NCBI GenBank assembly: GCA_016192425.1 | Contig: JACPUE010000014.1 | Coordinates: forward strand, 1 to 64,000 | Direction: 5' to 3' | Length of the DNA stretch: 64,000 nucleotides | Origin: Burkholderiales bacterium | GTDB taxonomy: Bacteria > Pseudomonadota > Gammaproteobacteria > Burkholderiales > Burkholderiaceae_C | Position numbers and translations under genes: made by a program | Shown here: in pieces, positions 45,362 to 53,293 of the stretch | Position numbering within the stretch: the stretch's first letter is position 1 | Layout of the letters: every line of letters begins with the position of its first letter | The notes under the pieces: generated by a model | What the model saw: the letters and a program-made list of their open reading frames with translations, nothing else | Database searches by the model: none | Told to the model about the DNA's origin: nothing

Positions 45362-46537
45362 TCAACGGCCCTGGGCCGGGGCGCTGCTGGCGGGTGCCCG
45401 GGCAGCGCTGGCGGCCTGCGCCGCTGGCTGTGCCTGCGGCCCGGCCCTGTGCACCGGCATGCCGTCGCGCTGCAGGCGCTGCTGGCCTGCGGTGACCACC
45501 TGGTCTTCAGCGGCCAGGCCCTGGCGCACTTCGACCACACCCTCGCGGCGCTGGCCCAGTTGCACACTGGTGCGGCGCGCCACCCAGCCCTGGCCCGAGA
45601 CGTCGGCCTCCAGCCTGAAGACATAGGGGCTGGTGCCTTGGGGCACGATGGCTTCCTCGGGCACCACCAGCGCCTGTACCGGGGCGCCAAACACCGCGGT
45701 CACGCGCGCAAACATGCCGGGGCGCAGAACGCCCTGGCGGTTGTCCAGCCCCGCGCGCACCGCCACCGAACGGCCGTTGGCGTCGATCTGCGGGTCAATG
45801 GCCCACACCTGTGCCTCAAAGCTGCGGCCCGGCAGCGCGTCCAGCTCCACCCGCACGGCCTGGCCCGCGCGCAGCTGGGGCTGGTAGCGCTCGGGCAGGC
45901 GAAAGTCCACCACCATGCTGTCGATGTCCTCGATGTTGACGATGTCGGCCCCGTCCTTGAGGTAGTCGCCCACGTGCACATTGCGGATGCCCGCCATGCC
46001 ATCGAACGGCGCCACGATGCGCAGCCGCGCCACTTGCGCCTGCGCCAGCGCCAGCTTGGCCTGAGCCACCTGCAGGCTGGCGGCGCTTTCATCGAGCGAA
46101 CGCTGGCTCACAAAGCCCTGCGCCACCAGTTCGCGGTTGCGCTGGTGGTTGGCCTGGGCAATGGACAGCTCGGCCTGGGCCTGCTGCACCTGGGCCTGGA
46201 GCAACTGGTCGTCAAACTGCACCAGCACCTGGCCTTTGCGCACGCGCGCACCGTCGCTGAAGTGGATGTGCGTGACGCGCCCGCTCACCTCAGGCCGCAG
46301 CACCACGCTGCGGCGCGAGCGCAGGCTGCCCACGGCCTGGGCTTCGTCGCTCAGCGCCATGCGGCGCACGGGCGCCACCTCTACGTCCACGGGCTGCAGC
46401 GCACCTGGCGCATGCGCGCCCTGGAGCTGCGCCACAGGGCGTGCTGACGGGCTGGCAGGTTTTTGCAGCCACCATGCGGCCCCCAGGGCGACGGCCAGGC
46501 CACAGGCGGCAATGACCAGGGTGGCGGCCCTTGCCAT
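45362..46537 (-). CDS. RND efflux periplasmic adaptor (membrane fusion protein)
   Basis: 391 aa. An N-terminal membrane anchor or signal (AATLVIAACGLAVALGAAWW) without a lipobox Cys precedes a lipoyl half (EVSGRVTHIHFSDGARVRKG), an alpha-helical hairpin with Gln/Ala repeats, and a second lipoyl half (RIVAPFDGMAGIRNVHVGD). The C-terminus is Ala/Pro/Gln-rich and low in complexity. It bridges the RND pump and the outer-membrane channel. The start codon shares one base with the rnhA stop (TGATG), an unusual coupling of an efflux gene to a housekeeping gene. Confidence 0.92.
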   Translation of the reverse strand: MARAATLVIAACGLAVALGAAWWLQKPASPSARPVAQLQGAHAPGALQPVDVEVAPVRRMALSDEAQAVGSLRSRRSVVLRPEVSGRVTHIHFSDGARVRKGQVLVQFDDQLLQAQVQQAQAELSIAQANHQRNRELVAQGFVSQRSLDESAASLQVAQAKLALAQAQVARLRIVAPFDGMAGIRNVHVGDYLKDGADIVNIEDIDSMVVDFRLPERYQPQLRAGQAVRVELDALPGRSFEAQVWAIDPQIDANGRSVAVRAGLDNRQGVLRPGMFARVTAVFGAPVQALVVPEEAIVPQGTSPYVFRLEADVSGQGWVARRTSVQLGQRREGVVEVRQGLAAEDQVVTAGQQRLQRDGMPVHRAGPQAQPAAQAASAARAPASSAPAQGR

Positions 46538-46986
46538 CAGCGCCGTCCCAGGGCTTGTTCCACGCCCCGGTTGGCCAGGGCATCGGCGCGCTCGTTGCCG
46601 GGGTCGCCCGAATGCCCTTTGACCCAGCGCCAGTCAATGCGGTGGCCGCTGCCCTGCACCAATGCATCGAGCCGCTGCCACAGTTCGACGTTTTTCACCG
46701 GCTGGCGCGACGCGGTGCGCCAGCCCTTGGCCTTCCAGCCATGGATCCACTCGGTGATGCCTTTGCGCACGTATTCGCTGTCGAGGTAAAGCTGCACGTC
46801 GCACGGACGCTTGAGCGCAGAGAGCGCTTCGATCACCGCCATCAGCTCCATGCGGTTGTTGGTGGTACCCAGTTCGCCGCCAAAGAGTTCTTTTTCTACC
46901 GCCCCCGAGCGCAACAACACGCCCCAGCCGCCGGGGCCGGGGTTGCCTTTGCAGGCGCCGTCGGTGTAAATCTGTATCTGGTTCAC
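46537..46986 (-). CDS. rnhA: ribonuclease HI
   Basis: 149 aa starting with GTG at 46986, immediately after the methyltransferase stop. It cleaves RNA in RNA-DNA hybrids. Catalytic residues are Asp9 ([12 protein letters not shown]), Glu47 (NNRMELMAV), Asp69 (LYLDSEYV) and Asp135 (NERADALAN), with His125 in the flexible loop. The order methyltransferase-rnhA beside gloB is as in E. coli (yafS-rnhA), though dnaQ does not follow here. Confidence 0.97.
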   Translation of the reverse strand: MNQIQIYTDGACKGNPGPGGWGVLLRSGAVEKELFGGELGTTNNRMELMAVIEALSALKRPCDVQLYLDSEYVRKGITEWIHGWKAKGWRTASRQPVKNVELWQRLDALVQGSGHRIDWRWVKGHSGDPGNERADALANRGVEQALGRR

Positions 46987-47781
46987 TCAAGTTCCTGTCT
47001 TGTGGTGGCTTTTTGCGCCCCGGCGCACCAGTGGCACCGTGGCGGCGGCACGTGTGCGCGTGCTGCGCCAGGAGGGTTCCAGCAGGCGCATGCCATGCAC
47101 CCGCTTGATGCCCACCATGAAATACGAGGCCCCGAGTATGGGCCAAAGCCGCTCGCCCACGCCGTCCATCCAGGCGGTGCGCTGCAACCAGCGTTCAGTG
47201 CGCACGGCCGGGCGGTAGCAGCCGTACTGCACGGCGTCGAGCTCGAAGTTCAGCAGCCGCAGCCAGTCGCGCAGGCGCCAGGGGCCGATGAATTCGCCCA
47301 CATCGGGCAGGAACAGCCGCCCGCGCCCGCCCGCCAGGCGCCGGTACAGGTGCTGGCGCTGCTGGCGCAGGCCCCACAGGCTGACCGGGTTGAGCCCGGT
47401 GATGACCACCCGGCCCTCCGGCACCAGCACGCGCGCCACCTCGCGCAGCGCGGTGTGCGGGTCGTGGCTCAGTTCCAGCGCGTGCGGCAGCAGCACCAGG
47501 TCCAGGCTGTTGTCGGGAAAGGGCAGCGCCACGGCGTGCGCCAACAGGTGCGGTGTCGCGGTGCTTTCGGGCAAGGGCTGGGGCCATTCGTCCAGCGCCA
47601 GCCAGCGGTGGGGCATGCGGTTGGCACGCAAGCCGTCCAGCAGCGGCATGCCCACCTGCAGGCTGTGGTAGCCAAACACGTCGGCCACGGCCTCGTCGAT
47701 GCGCGCCTGCTCCCAGGCCAGCAGGTAGCGCCCGGGCGGGGTTTCGAACCAATGGTGCAAACCTATAATTTGATCGCTCAT
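46987..47781 (-). CDS. SAM-dependent methyltransferase, YafS-like
   Basis: 264 aa from the ATG at 47781; an ATG at 47814 would overlap gloB by 35 bp. Class I methyltransferase features: VALPFPDNSLDLVLLPHALELSHDP, the post-II region, and REVARVLVPEGRVVITGLNP. The N-terminal glycine loop is degenerate. The substrate is unknown. In E. coli the homologous yafS lies between gloB and rnhA, so the neighbourhood is conserved. The start codon overlaps the gloB start on the other strand (CATG). Confidence 0.82.
   Translation of the reverse strand: MSDQIIGLHHWFETPPGRYLLAWEQARIDEAVADVFGYHSLQVGMPLLDGLRANRMPHRWLALDEWPQPLPESTATPHLLAHAVALPFPDNSLDLVLLPHALELSHDPHTALREVARVLVPEGRVVITGLNPVSLWGLRQQRQHLYRRLAGGRGRLFLPDVGEFIGPWRLRDWLRLLNFELDAVQYGCYRPAVRTERWLQRTAWMDGVGERLWPILGASYFMVGIKRVHGMRLLEPSWRSTRTRAAATVPLVRRGAKSHHKTGT
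47764..47769 (+). promoter_or_regulatory. -10 element of gloB (TATAAT)
   Basis: A perfect TATAAT ends 10 bases before the gloB ATG; a weak TTTCGA lies 16 bases upstream as a possible -35. Transcription would start near 47776, leaving a leader of only a few bases. The promoter lies inside the divergent methyltransferase gene. Confidence 0.6.
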
Positions 47782-48556
47782 GAACCTGCTCGCGTTGCCC
47801 GCCTTTGCCGACAACTACCTCTGGCTGCTGCACGACGCGCACAGTGCGGTGGTCGTCGATCCTGGCCAGGCAGAGCCCGTGCTGCAGGCGCTGCAAGAAC
47901 GCGGATTGCGCTTGCAGGCCATTCTAGTCACGCACCACCATGGCGATCATGTCGGCGGCGTAGAGACCCTGCGCGAGGCCACCGGCGCCACCGTGTACGG
48001 GCCTGCGCGCGAGTCCATTCCTGCCCCGTTCATCCCCCTGGCCCAGGGCCAGACGTTGCGCGCGCTGGGGCTGGACTTTGCGGTGCTGGACGTGCCGGGC
48101 CATACGGCCGGGCACATTGCCTACTTTTGCGCACAGGCCGAGGGCGGGCCACTGCTGTTTTGTGGCGACACCTTGTTCTCGGGCGGCTGCGGGCGCCTGT
48201 TCGAAGGCACGGCCGCGCAAATGCTGGCCTCGCTGGACCAGCTTGCCGCACTGCCCGGCGACACACGCGTCTGCTGCGCCCACGAATACACACTTGCTAA
48301 CCTGAAATTTGCCCGCGCGGTGGAACCCTGCAATGCCGATCTGCTCCACTACAGCGCCCAGTGCGAGGCGCTGCGTGCGCAGGGCCTGCCCACGCTGCCC
48401 TCGCGCATGGCGCTGGAACGTGCGATCAACCCCTTCCTGCGCACCCGCATGCCCGCTGTGGCGGCGGCGGCTGCAGGTTTTGCCCCTTCTACCGATACCC
48501 GCAATGCCGTGGCCGTACTGGCTGCGCTGCGCGAATGGAAAAACGGATTCCAATGA
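47780..48556 (+). CDS. gloB: hydroxyacylglutathione hydrolase (glyoxalase II)
   Basis: 258 aa. The metallo-beta-lactamase zinc motif is THHHGDHVGG, followed by the second-metal His in PGHTAGHIAY and a CCAHEYTLANLKFA segment typical of GloB. It hydrolyses S-lactoylglutathione to lactate and glutathione in methylglyoxal detoxification. It has no room for a normal leader: the -10 box ends 10 bases before the ATG. It is coupled to mltD by an ATGA overlap. Confidence 0.96.
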   Translation: MNLLALPAFADNYLWLLHDAHSAVVVDPGQAEPVLQALQERGLRLQAILVTHHHGDHVGGVETLREATGATVYGPARESIPAPFIPLAQGQTLRALGLDFAVLDVPGHTAGHIAYFCAQAEGGPLLFCGDTLFSGGCGRLFEGTAAQMLASLDQLAALPGDTRVCCAHEYTLANLKFARAVEPCNADLLHYSAQCEALRAQGLPTLPSRMALERAINPFLRTRMPAVAAAAAGFAPSTDTRNAVAVLAALREWKNGFQ

Positions 48557-50106
48557 AGCTCCTCCACATTGCCTGCCTGGCGGGCCTGCTTTGGCTCTCA
48601 GGCTGTGCCACCCAGGTGGGCGCCCCCGGCGCCCCCAGCACAGCCAGCACCGACAGCGCTGCGCCCGCGGCTACGGCAACCCCCGCGCCCGAGGCGTCGC
48701 ACACACCGCAAATCCCCTCGGGGCCACTGCTGCCCATCGCACCCGCTCGGGCCTCGCGCCTGGAGGTGATGCCGCTGTTCACGCCGTCGGATCTGTGGGA
48801 CCGCATCCGCCGTGGCTTTGCCATGCCCGACCTGCAAAACGACCTGGTGCAGGACCGCGAACAGTGGTACGCCAACCGCCCCGACTACATGCAGCGCATG
48901 ACCGAACGCTCGCGCAAGTACCTGTTCCACATCGTCGAGGAGCTGGAGCGCCGCGACATGCCCACCGAGCTGGCGCTGCTGCCCTTTATCGAGAGCGCCT
49001 TCAACCCGCACGCCGTCTCCACGGCCAAGGCGGCGGGCATGTGGCAGTTCATGCCGGCCACGGGCAACTACTTCGACCTCAAGCAAAACGCCTTCCGCGA
49101 CGACCGGCGCGACGTGCTGGCCTCCACCCGCGCCGCGCTGGACTACCTGCAAAAGCTCTACGGCATGTTTGGCGACTGGCACCTGGCCCTGGCCGCCTAC
49201 AACTGGGGCGAAGGCAGCGTGAGCCGCGCCATCGCACGCAACCAGAAGGCGGGCCTGGGCACCAGCTACACCGACCTGACCATGCCCGGCGAAACGCGCC
49301 TGTACGTGCCCAAGCTGCAGGCGGTGAAAAACATCGTGGCCAACCCCGAAGCCTTCCGCAGCGAGCTGCCGCTGATCGAGAACCACCCCTACTTCCAGAC
49401 GGTGGACATCACGCGCGACATCGACGTGGCGCTGGCCGCCCGGCTGGCAGACGTGGACCTGGCCGACTTCAAGGCACTCAACCCCTCGCTGGACAAGCCC
49501 GTGATCCTGGCCGCAGGCACGCCCCAGATCCTGCTGCCCTGGGACAACGCCAAGGTGTTCGAGCGCAACCTTGCGGCCTACAAGGAAGGCCAGTACGCAA
49601 GCTGGACCGTCTGGACCCTGCCCTCGACCATGAGCACCGCCGAGGTGGCCCGCCGCGTGGGCATGGACGAGACCGAGCTGCGCACCATCAACCGCATCCC
49701 GCCGCGCATGCTGGTCAAGGCGGGTTCGGCGCTGATCGTGCCGCGCTCCATCGCCACGCGGACCGACGTGGGCCTGCACGTGGCCGACAACGGCAAGCTC
49801 TCGCTCACACCCGAGGTGGTCACCCGGCGCAGCGTAGTGCGCGCCCGCAAGGGCGATACCGTGGCCAGCCTTTCCAAGCGCCACCGCGTAAGCCCTTCCA
49901 ACCTGGCGCAATGGAACAGCGTGAAGCCCAGCGCCAGCTTCAAGGCCGGGCAGGAGGTGGTGCTGATGCTGCCCGTACGCATGCAGGCAAGCCGCGACAG
50001 CCGGGACAGCCGCGACACCAAAGCCAGTGCAGGCAAGCGCACGGCACGCAAGGGCTCCGCGCCCGTCAAGCGCGAAAGCAAGCCCTCCAGGAAAAAACGG
50101 CGCTGA
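48553..50106 (+). CDS. mltD: membrane-bound lytic murein transglycosylase D
   Basis: 517 aa. Lipoprotein signal with lipobox LSGC, Cys18 lipidated. The SLT domain has the catalytic Glu in LPFIESAFNPHAVSTAKAAG, then MWQFMPATG and AAYNWGEG. At least one clear LysM peptidoglycan-binding repeat (KGDTVASLSKRHRVSPSNL) is near the C-terminus, with a degenerate one before it, and a basic Arg/Lys/Ser tail ends the protein. It cleaves glycan strands at the outer membrane. The gloB-mltD order matches E. coli. Confidence 0.94.
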   Translation: MKLLHIACLAGLLWLSGCATQVGAPGAPSTASTDSAAPAATATPAPEASHTPQIPSGPLLPIAPARASRLEVMPLFTPSDLWDRIRRGFAMPDLQNDLVQDREQWYANRPDYMQRMTERSRKYLFHIVEELERRDMPTELALLPFIESAFNPHAVSTAKAAGMWQFMPATGNYFDLKQNAFRDDRRDVLASTRAALDYLQKLYGMFGDWHLALAAYNWGEGSVSRAIARNQKAGLGTSYTDLTMPGETRLYVPKLQAVKNIVANPEAFRSELPLIENHPYFQTVDITRDIDVALAARLADVDLADFKALNPSLDKPVILAAGTPQILLPWDNAKVFERNLAAYKEGQYASWTVWTLPSTMSTAEVARRVGMDETELRTINRIPPRMLVKAGSALIVPRSIATRTDVGLHVADNGKLSLTPEVVTRRSVVRARKGDTVASLSKRHRVSPSNLAQWNSVKPSASFKAGQEVVLMLPVRMQASRDSRDSRDTKASAGKRTARKGSAPVKRESKPSRKKRR

Positions 50107-50127
50107 GCGCCTGGCACGCGCTGGCGC

Positions 50128-50280
50128 CTACCAGCGCCACTGCTGCAGGCCCAGCAGGCCCAGCACGCCCATCAGAATGAGGTACAGCGCCACAATGGTG
50201 CTGAGCAGGCGCGGAAACACCAGAACGAGAATGCCCGCCACCAGGGCGATCAATGGGCCGAGACTGAGGTGAAGGGTCAT
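50128..50280 (-). CDS. DUF3096 small membrane protein
   Basis: 50 aa from the ATG at 50280. It is nearly all hydrophobic: two helices, LGPLIALVAGILVLVFP and TIVALYLILMGVLGLLGL, joined by a short Arg-containing turn. This pattern matches the widespread DUF3096 family of unknown function. It is convergent with mltD. Confidence 0.75.
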   Translation of the reverse strand: MTLHLSLGPLIALVAGILVLVFPRLLSTIVALYLILMGVLGLLGLQQWRW

Positions 50281-50332
50281 GGCTGCACGCGATGCAAAAG
50301 CCCACAAGCATACGCGACGGGCGGGGCGCCCC

Positions 50333-51379
50333 TCATGCGCTGAATTTCTGTTTGGCCTTGCGCGCAAACTCCTGCGTGAAGCTGCGCGCCAGATCGCTTT
50401 GGCGCACGGCCAGGGCAGGGTTCAAGGCCGCCAAGGTGCGCAGCGCCGTGCGCGGAGCGTCTTCGGGCATGAGTCCATCGGGGGACATGGCGTCGCGCGC
50501 GCGCGCCAGTGCCGCCAGGTACAGGCTGCGTTCGGCCAGCAGGCCCGAGGGAGGCACATGCTTGACCACATCGGCGGGCTCGGCGGTCTGCAGCCACTTG
50601 AGGGCGTGCACCAGCCCATGCACCAGTGCCTGCGCCTGCGCTGCCCGGCCCTGCACAAAGCCAGCGGGCGCCAGCAGGCAGGTGCCCGGCTGGGTGCCGC
50701 CAAACACCGTTTGCGAACCCACCAGGCCGCGCGCATCGGCCACGATGCGCACTTCGCCCTGCTGCTCCAGCGGCGCCAGCACCGCATCGGCATGGCACAG
50801 CGCGTGCACCTGGCCGCTGCGCAGCGCCGCCTGGGCACGTTCGCCCTCGCCCACGGCCACAAAAGCGACCTCGGCGCCATCCACGCCAGCCTGCGCCAGC
50901 ACCACGCGCGCCATGGCATGGCCCAGCGCACCAAACCCCGCGACACCCACACGGCCACGCCGCAAATCGGCCACGCTGCGATAGGCGGGCAATGCCTTGG
51001 TAGACACCGCCAGCGCCAACTGCGGCACACGCGTCTGCAAGACCAGCGAACGCAGCCCCTCGGGGGCCGCAGCCAGGGGCAGCGCATGCTCAAAACCCAC
51101 AGCAGCCACATCGGCCACCCCCTGCTTCAGCGCCTGCAGGGCCAGCAGGTCGTTGGCGTATTCCAAGGTGGTGACCTCCAGGCCCTCCTGCCGGAAGAAG
51201 TCCAGTTGCTCCGCCACGCTCAGGGGTAACTGGCGCAGTGGCTGGGCGCTGCGCGCGCCCACCGCCAAGCTGATGCGCCCCAGCCCAGCCGCCCGCGCGC
51301 GCAAGACCGCACCAGGCCCCGCCATGGACAAGGCACAGAGCGCGCCCAAGGCGCGACGGCGGGACAGCAGGCCATGCAT
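50333..51379 (-). CDS. NMT1/SsuA-like periplasmic binding protein
   Basis: 348 aa. An Arg-rich signal (LSRRRALGALCALSMAG) resembles a twin-arginine leader, ending at RARAAG. The mature part has the ThiY/SsuA-type pattern QLDFFRQEGLEVTTLEYANDLLALQALKQGVADVAAVG. Such proteins deliver sulfonates, nitrate or thiamine precursors to ABC transporters. No permease or ATPase is nearby, so the ligand is unknown. The roughly 100 bp before the next gene show nothing notable. Confidence 0.82.
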   Translation of the reverse strand: MHGLLSRRRALGALCALSMAGPGAVLRARAAGLGRISLAVGARSAQPLRQLPLSVAEQLDFFRQEGLEVTTLEYANDLLALQALKQGVADVAAVGFEHALPLAAAPEGLRSLVLQTRVPQLALAVSTKALPAYRSVADLRRGRVGVAGFGALGHAMARVVLAQAGVDGAEVAFVAVGEGERAQAALRSGQVHALCHADAVLAPLEQQGEVRIVADARGLVGSQTVFGGTQPGTCLLAPAGFVQGRAAQAQALVHGLVHALKWLQTAEPADVVKHVPPSGLLAERSLYLAALARARDAMSPDGLMPEDAPRTALRTLAALNPALAVRQSDLARSFTQEFARKAKQKFSA

Positions 51380-51480
51380 GGTGGCGAAACCGCGGGGATA
51401 TTTTGTTGCGACGCAGCAATTTTGCCGCTTACCCCTGATCGGCGCATCAGGGAAGTCCCGTGCGGATATCTACGTATGGT

Positions 51481-51903
51481 TCAGCGATAGCCGAGAAAGA
51501 AAATGGCGGCGTTGACCGCAAATGCCCCGCCCCACACGATGCTGCGGGCCTGGGGTATGTCTGCCACGTACATCAGGATGTAGAACAGGCGCAGCAGCAC
51601 CCACAGCAGGGCCAGCAGGTCCAGCGCCGTCTGCCCGGCGCCCAGTTGGTGGGCGATGATGACCGCCCCCATGAAGAAAGGCAGCGCCTCGAAGCTGTTG
51701 GCCTGCGCCGCATTGGCCCGGGCCGCAGCCCCGCTCTGCCGCGCCAGCCAGGCACGGGGCTCGTGGTTGTCGTACCCACCCTGCGACCGCTTCTTGCCAA
51801 AACCCGCGCGCTTGGCAATGACCGAGCACGCCAGCGGCAACAGCACCGCCACAAAAACACACCAGTAGGCCACGGTGAACGGCATCCAATGGGTATTGTT
51901 CAT
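51481..51903 (-). CDS. MAPEG-family membrane protein
   Basis: 140 aa from the ATG at 51903; an in-frame ATG at 51936 would read through a family 1 repeat and is rejected. Four membrane helices, with the MAPEG-type RANAAQANSFEALPFFMGAVI segment after helix 1 and LRLFYILMYVADIPQARSIVW near the end. Family members are glutathione-linked or of unknown role in bacteria. It stands alone, with repeats upstream. Confidence 0.85.
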   Translation of the reverse strand: MNNTHWMPFTVAYWCVFVAVLLPLACSVIAKRAGFGKKRSQGGYDNHEPRAWLARQSGAAARANAAQANSFEALPFFMGAVIIAHQLGAGQTALDLLALLWVLLRLFYILMYVADIPQARSIVWGGAFAVNAAIFFLGYR

Positions 51904-51907
51904 GACA

Positions 51908-51962
51908 AAAATGGCCTCCAGCGCCCTATTTATCAACGCAAACAGCTATTAAATTTATAGCG
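51908..51962. repeat. dispersed repeat family 1, copy upstream of the MAPEG gene
   Basis: Contains GGCCTCCAGCGCC and AACAGCTATTAAATTTATAGC, matching the 5.4-kb copy in the same orientation. Confidence 0.65.
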
Positions 51963-51981
51963 AAAATCATCAGGCTGACTT

Positions 51982-52128
51982 TACAGGTCCCGCAGTCGCC
52001 AAAACTGGCGCTCTCCAAACCAGGGCTCCCGCGCAAGGGCCGCCCCGCCGCGCTGGGAGCGTTCCCCTGCCCGCAGCGCGCAGCGCTGCGAGAGCGGGGG
52101 GAAGGCGCGCAGCGCCACAGGGGGGTGC
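51982..52128 (-). repeat. dispersed repeat family 2, copy D
   Basis: Read on the minus strand it starts about 4 bases after the recR stop with GCACCCCCCTGTGGCG, then the CGCTCTCGCAGCGCTGCGC block and GGGAGCCCTGGTTTGG. It has the same placement relative to the upstream gene as copies A-C. The right end is diverged and lacks ATGGATAAC. Confidence 0.75.
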
Positions 52129-52131
52129 TCC

Positions 52132-52722
52132 CTATCTCCTATCCGCCAACGCATGCGCAATGGTGCCCAGGTCCACGTATTCCAGCTCGCTGCCCACGGG
52201 CACGCCGCGCGAGAGGCGCGTGACGCGCAGTCCACGCGCACGCAGCGCCTCGCCCACCACATGGGCCGTGGCCTCGCCTTCGGCAGTGAAGCCAGTGGCC
52301 AGGATGACCTCTTGCACCACGCCGTCGCAGGCGCGCTCCAGCAGGGCCTGCACGCCGATGTCGCGCGGGCCCACGCCGTCCAGCGGCGACAGCCGCCCCA
52401 TGAGCACGAAGTACAGCCCGCTGAATGCGCCGGTGCGCTCCATGGCGGACTGGTCGGCGGGCGTCTCGACCACGCACAGCCGCGTGGCATCGCGCCGCGC
52501 GTCCAGGCAGGTGGCACAGACGGGCGCTTCGGTAAAGGTGTGGCAGCGCTCGCAATGGCGCACCTGGTTCACGGCCTGCTCCAGCGCCTGCGCCAACTGG
52601 CGCGCACCCGCGCGGTCGTGCTGCAGCAGATGAAACGCCATGCGCGCCGCCGACTTGGCCCCCACCCCCGGCAGCCGCCGCAGGGCCTGGATCAATGCGT
52701 CAAGCGTATGGGTGTTGGACAT
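52132..52722 (-). CDS. recR: recombination mediator RecR
   Basis: 196 aa. Helix-hairpin-helix at the N-terminus ([20 protein letters not shown]), the zinc finger [16 protein letters not shown], and a Toprim domain with [36 protein letters not shown]. With RecO/RecF it loads RecA at gaps. It is third in the conserved dnaX-ybaB-recR order. Confidence 0.97.
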   Translation of the reverse strand: MSNTHTLDALIQALRRLPGVGAKSAARMAFHLLQHDRAGARQLAQALEQAVNQVRHCERCHTFTEAPVCATCLDARRDATRLCVVETPADQSAMERTGAFSGLYFVLMGRLSPLDGVGPRDIGVQALLERACDGVVQEVILATGFTAEGEATAHVVGEALRARGLRVTRLSRGVPVGSELEYVDLGTIAHALADRR

Positions 52723-52737
52723 AAAAATAAGAAGGAA

Positions 52738-52912
52738 CCAGGAAGAGGGTTTGCGCCATTCACCCCGCCCTCAAGGGCGTAGCGAGCGCCTGCCAGGCTA
52801 GGCGGACGGAGCGCAGCAACCGGAACGTACTTGCGGTACGTGAGGATTGCGAGCACCGCTCAACGACTTGCGAGCACCGCCCAACGACGCATGGCTGGCG
52901 CGCAGTAGCCCA
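52738..52912. repeat. hairpin and tandem repeat in the recR-ybaB spacer
   Basis: The 193-bp spacer holds a CGTACTTGCGGTACG hairpin flanked by GCGCAGCAACCGGAA. A direct tandem repeat of about 21 bp follows (TTGCGAGCACCGCYCAACGAC, units at 52847 and 52868). No gene or terminator with a T-run is visible. Confidence 0.5.
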
Positions 52913-52915
52913 CCC

Positions 52916-53248
52916 TCAGAAAGGGAATTTCATGCCGCCGGGCAGGCCTGGCATCCCTTGCGTGATCTTGCCCATCTTCTCGGCAGAAGTCTCCTCGGCC
53001 TTGCGCACGGCGGCGTTGAAGGCGGCGGCCACCAGGTCTTCGAGCATGTCCTTGTCGTCCTGCAGCAGGCTGGGGTCGATGGTGACGCGCTTGACGTCAT
53101 GCTTGCAGGTCATCACGACCTTCACGAGGCCTGCGCCGGATTCGCCTTCGACCTCGATGCTGCCCAGCTCGTCCTGTGCCTTCTTGAGGTTGTCCTGCAT
53201 GGCCTGGGCCTGCTTCATGAGACCGGCGAGTTGTCCTTTGTTGAACAT
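52916..53248 (-). CDS. ybaB: nucleoid-associated protein YbaB/EbfC
   Basis: 110 aa, normal length. [18 protein letters not shown], the conserved [30 protein letters not shown] core, and a Gly/Pro-rich tail ([14 protein letters not shown]). It is a dimeric DNA-binding protein that affects nucleoid structure. It lies 45 bp after dnaX on the same strand. Confidence 0.96.
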   Translation of the reverse strand: MFNKGQLAGLMKQAQAMQDNLKKAQDELGSIEVEGESGAGLVKVVMTCKHDVKRVTIDPSLLQDDKDMLEDLVAAAFNAAVRKAEETSAEKMGKITQGMPGLPGGMKFPF

Positions 53249-53293
53249 GGAAAGACCTTTCGTTGATGGGGTGGGAAATGAAAAAAGGGATGT

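Noticed and set aside
42623-46447. Very long plus-strand open frame (over 1,200 codons) across the RND pump and adaptor
   Set aside because: It is the antisense of two well-identified genes in GC-rich DNA, His/Gln/Arg-rich and without any domain.
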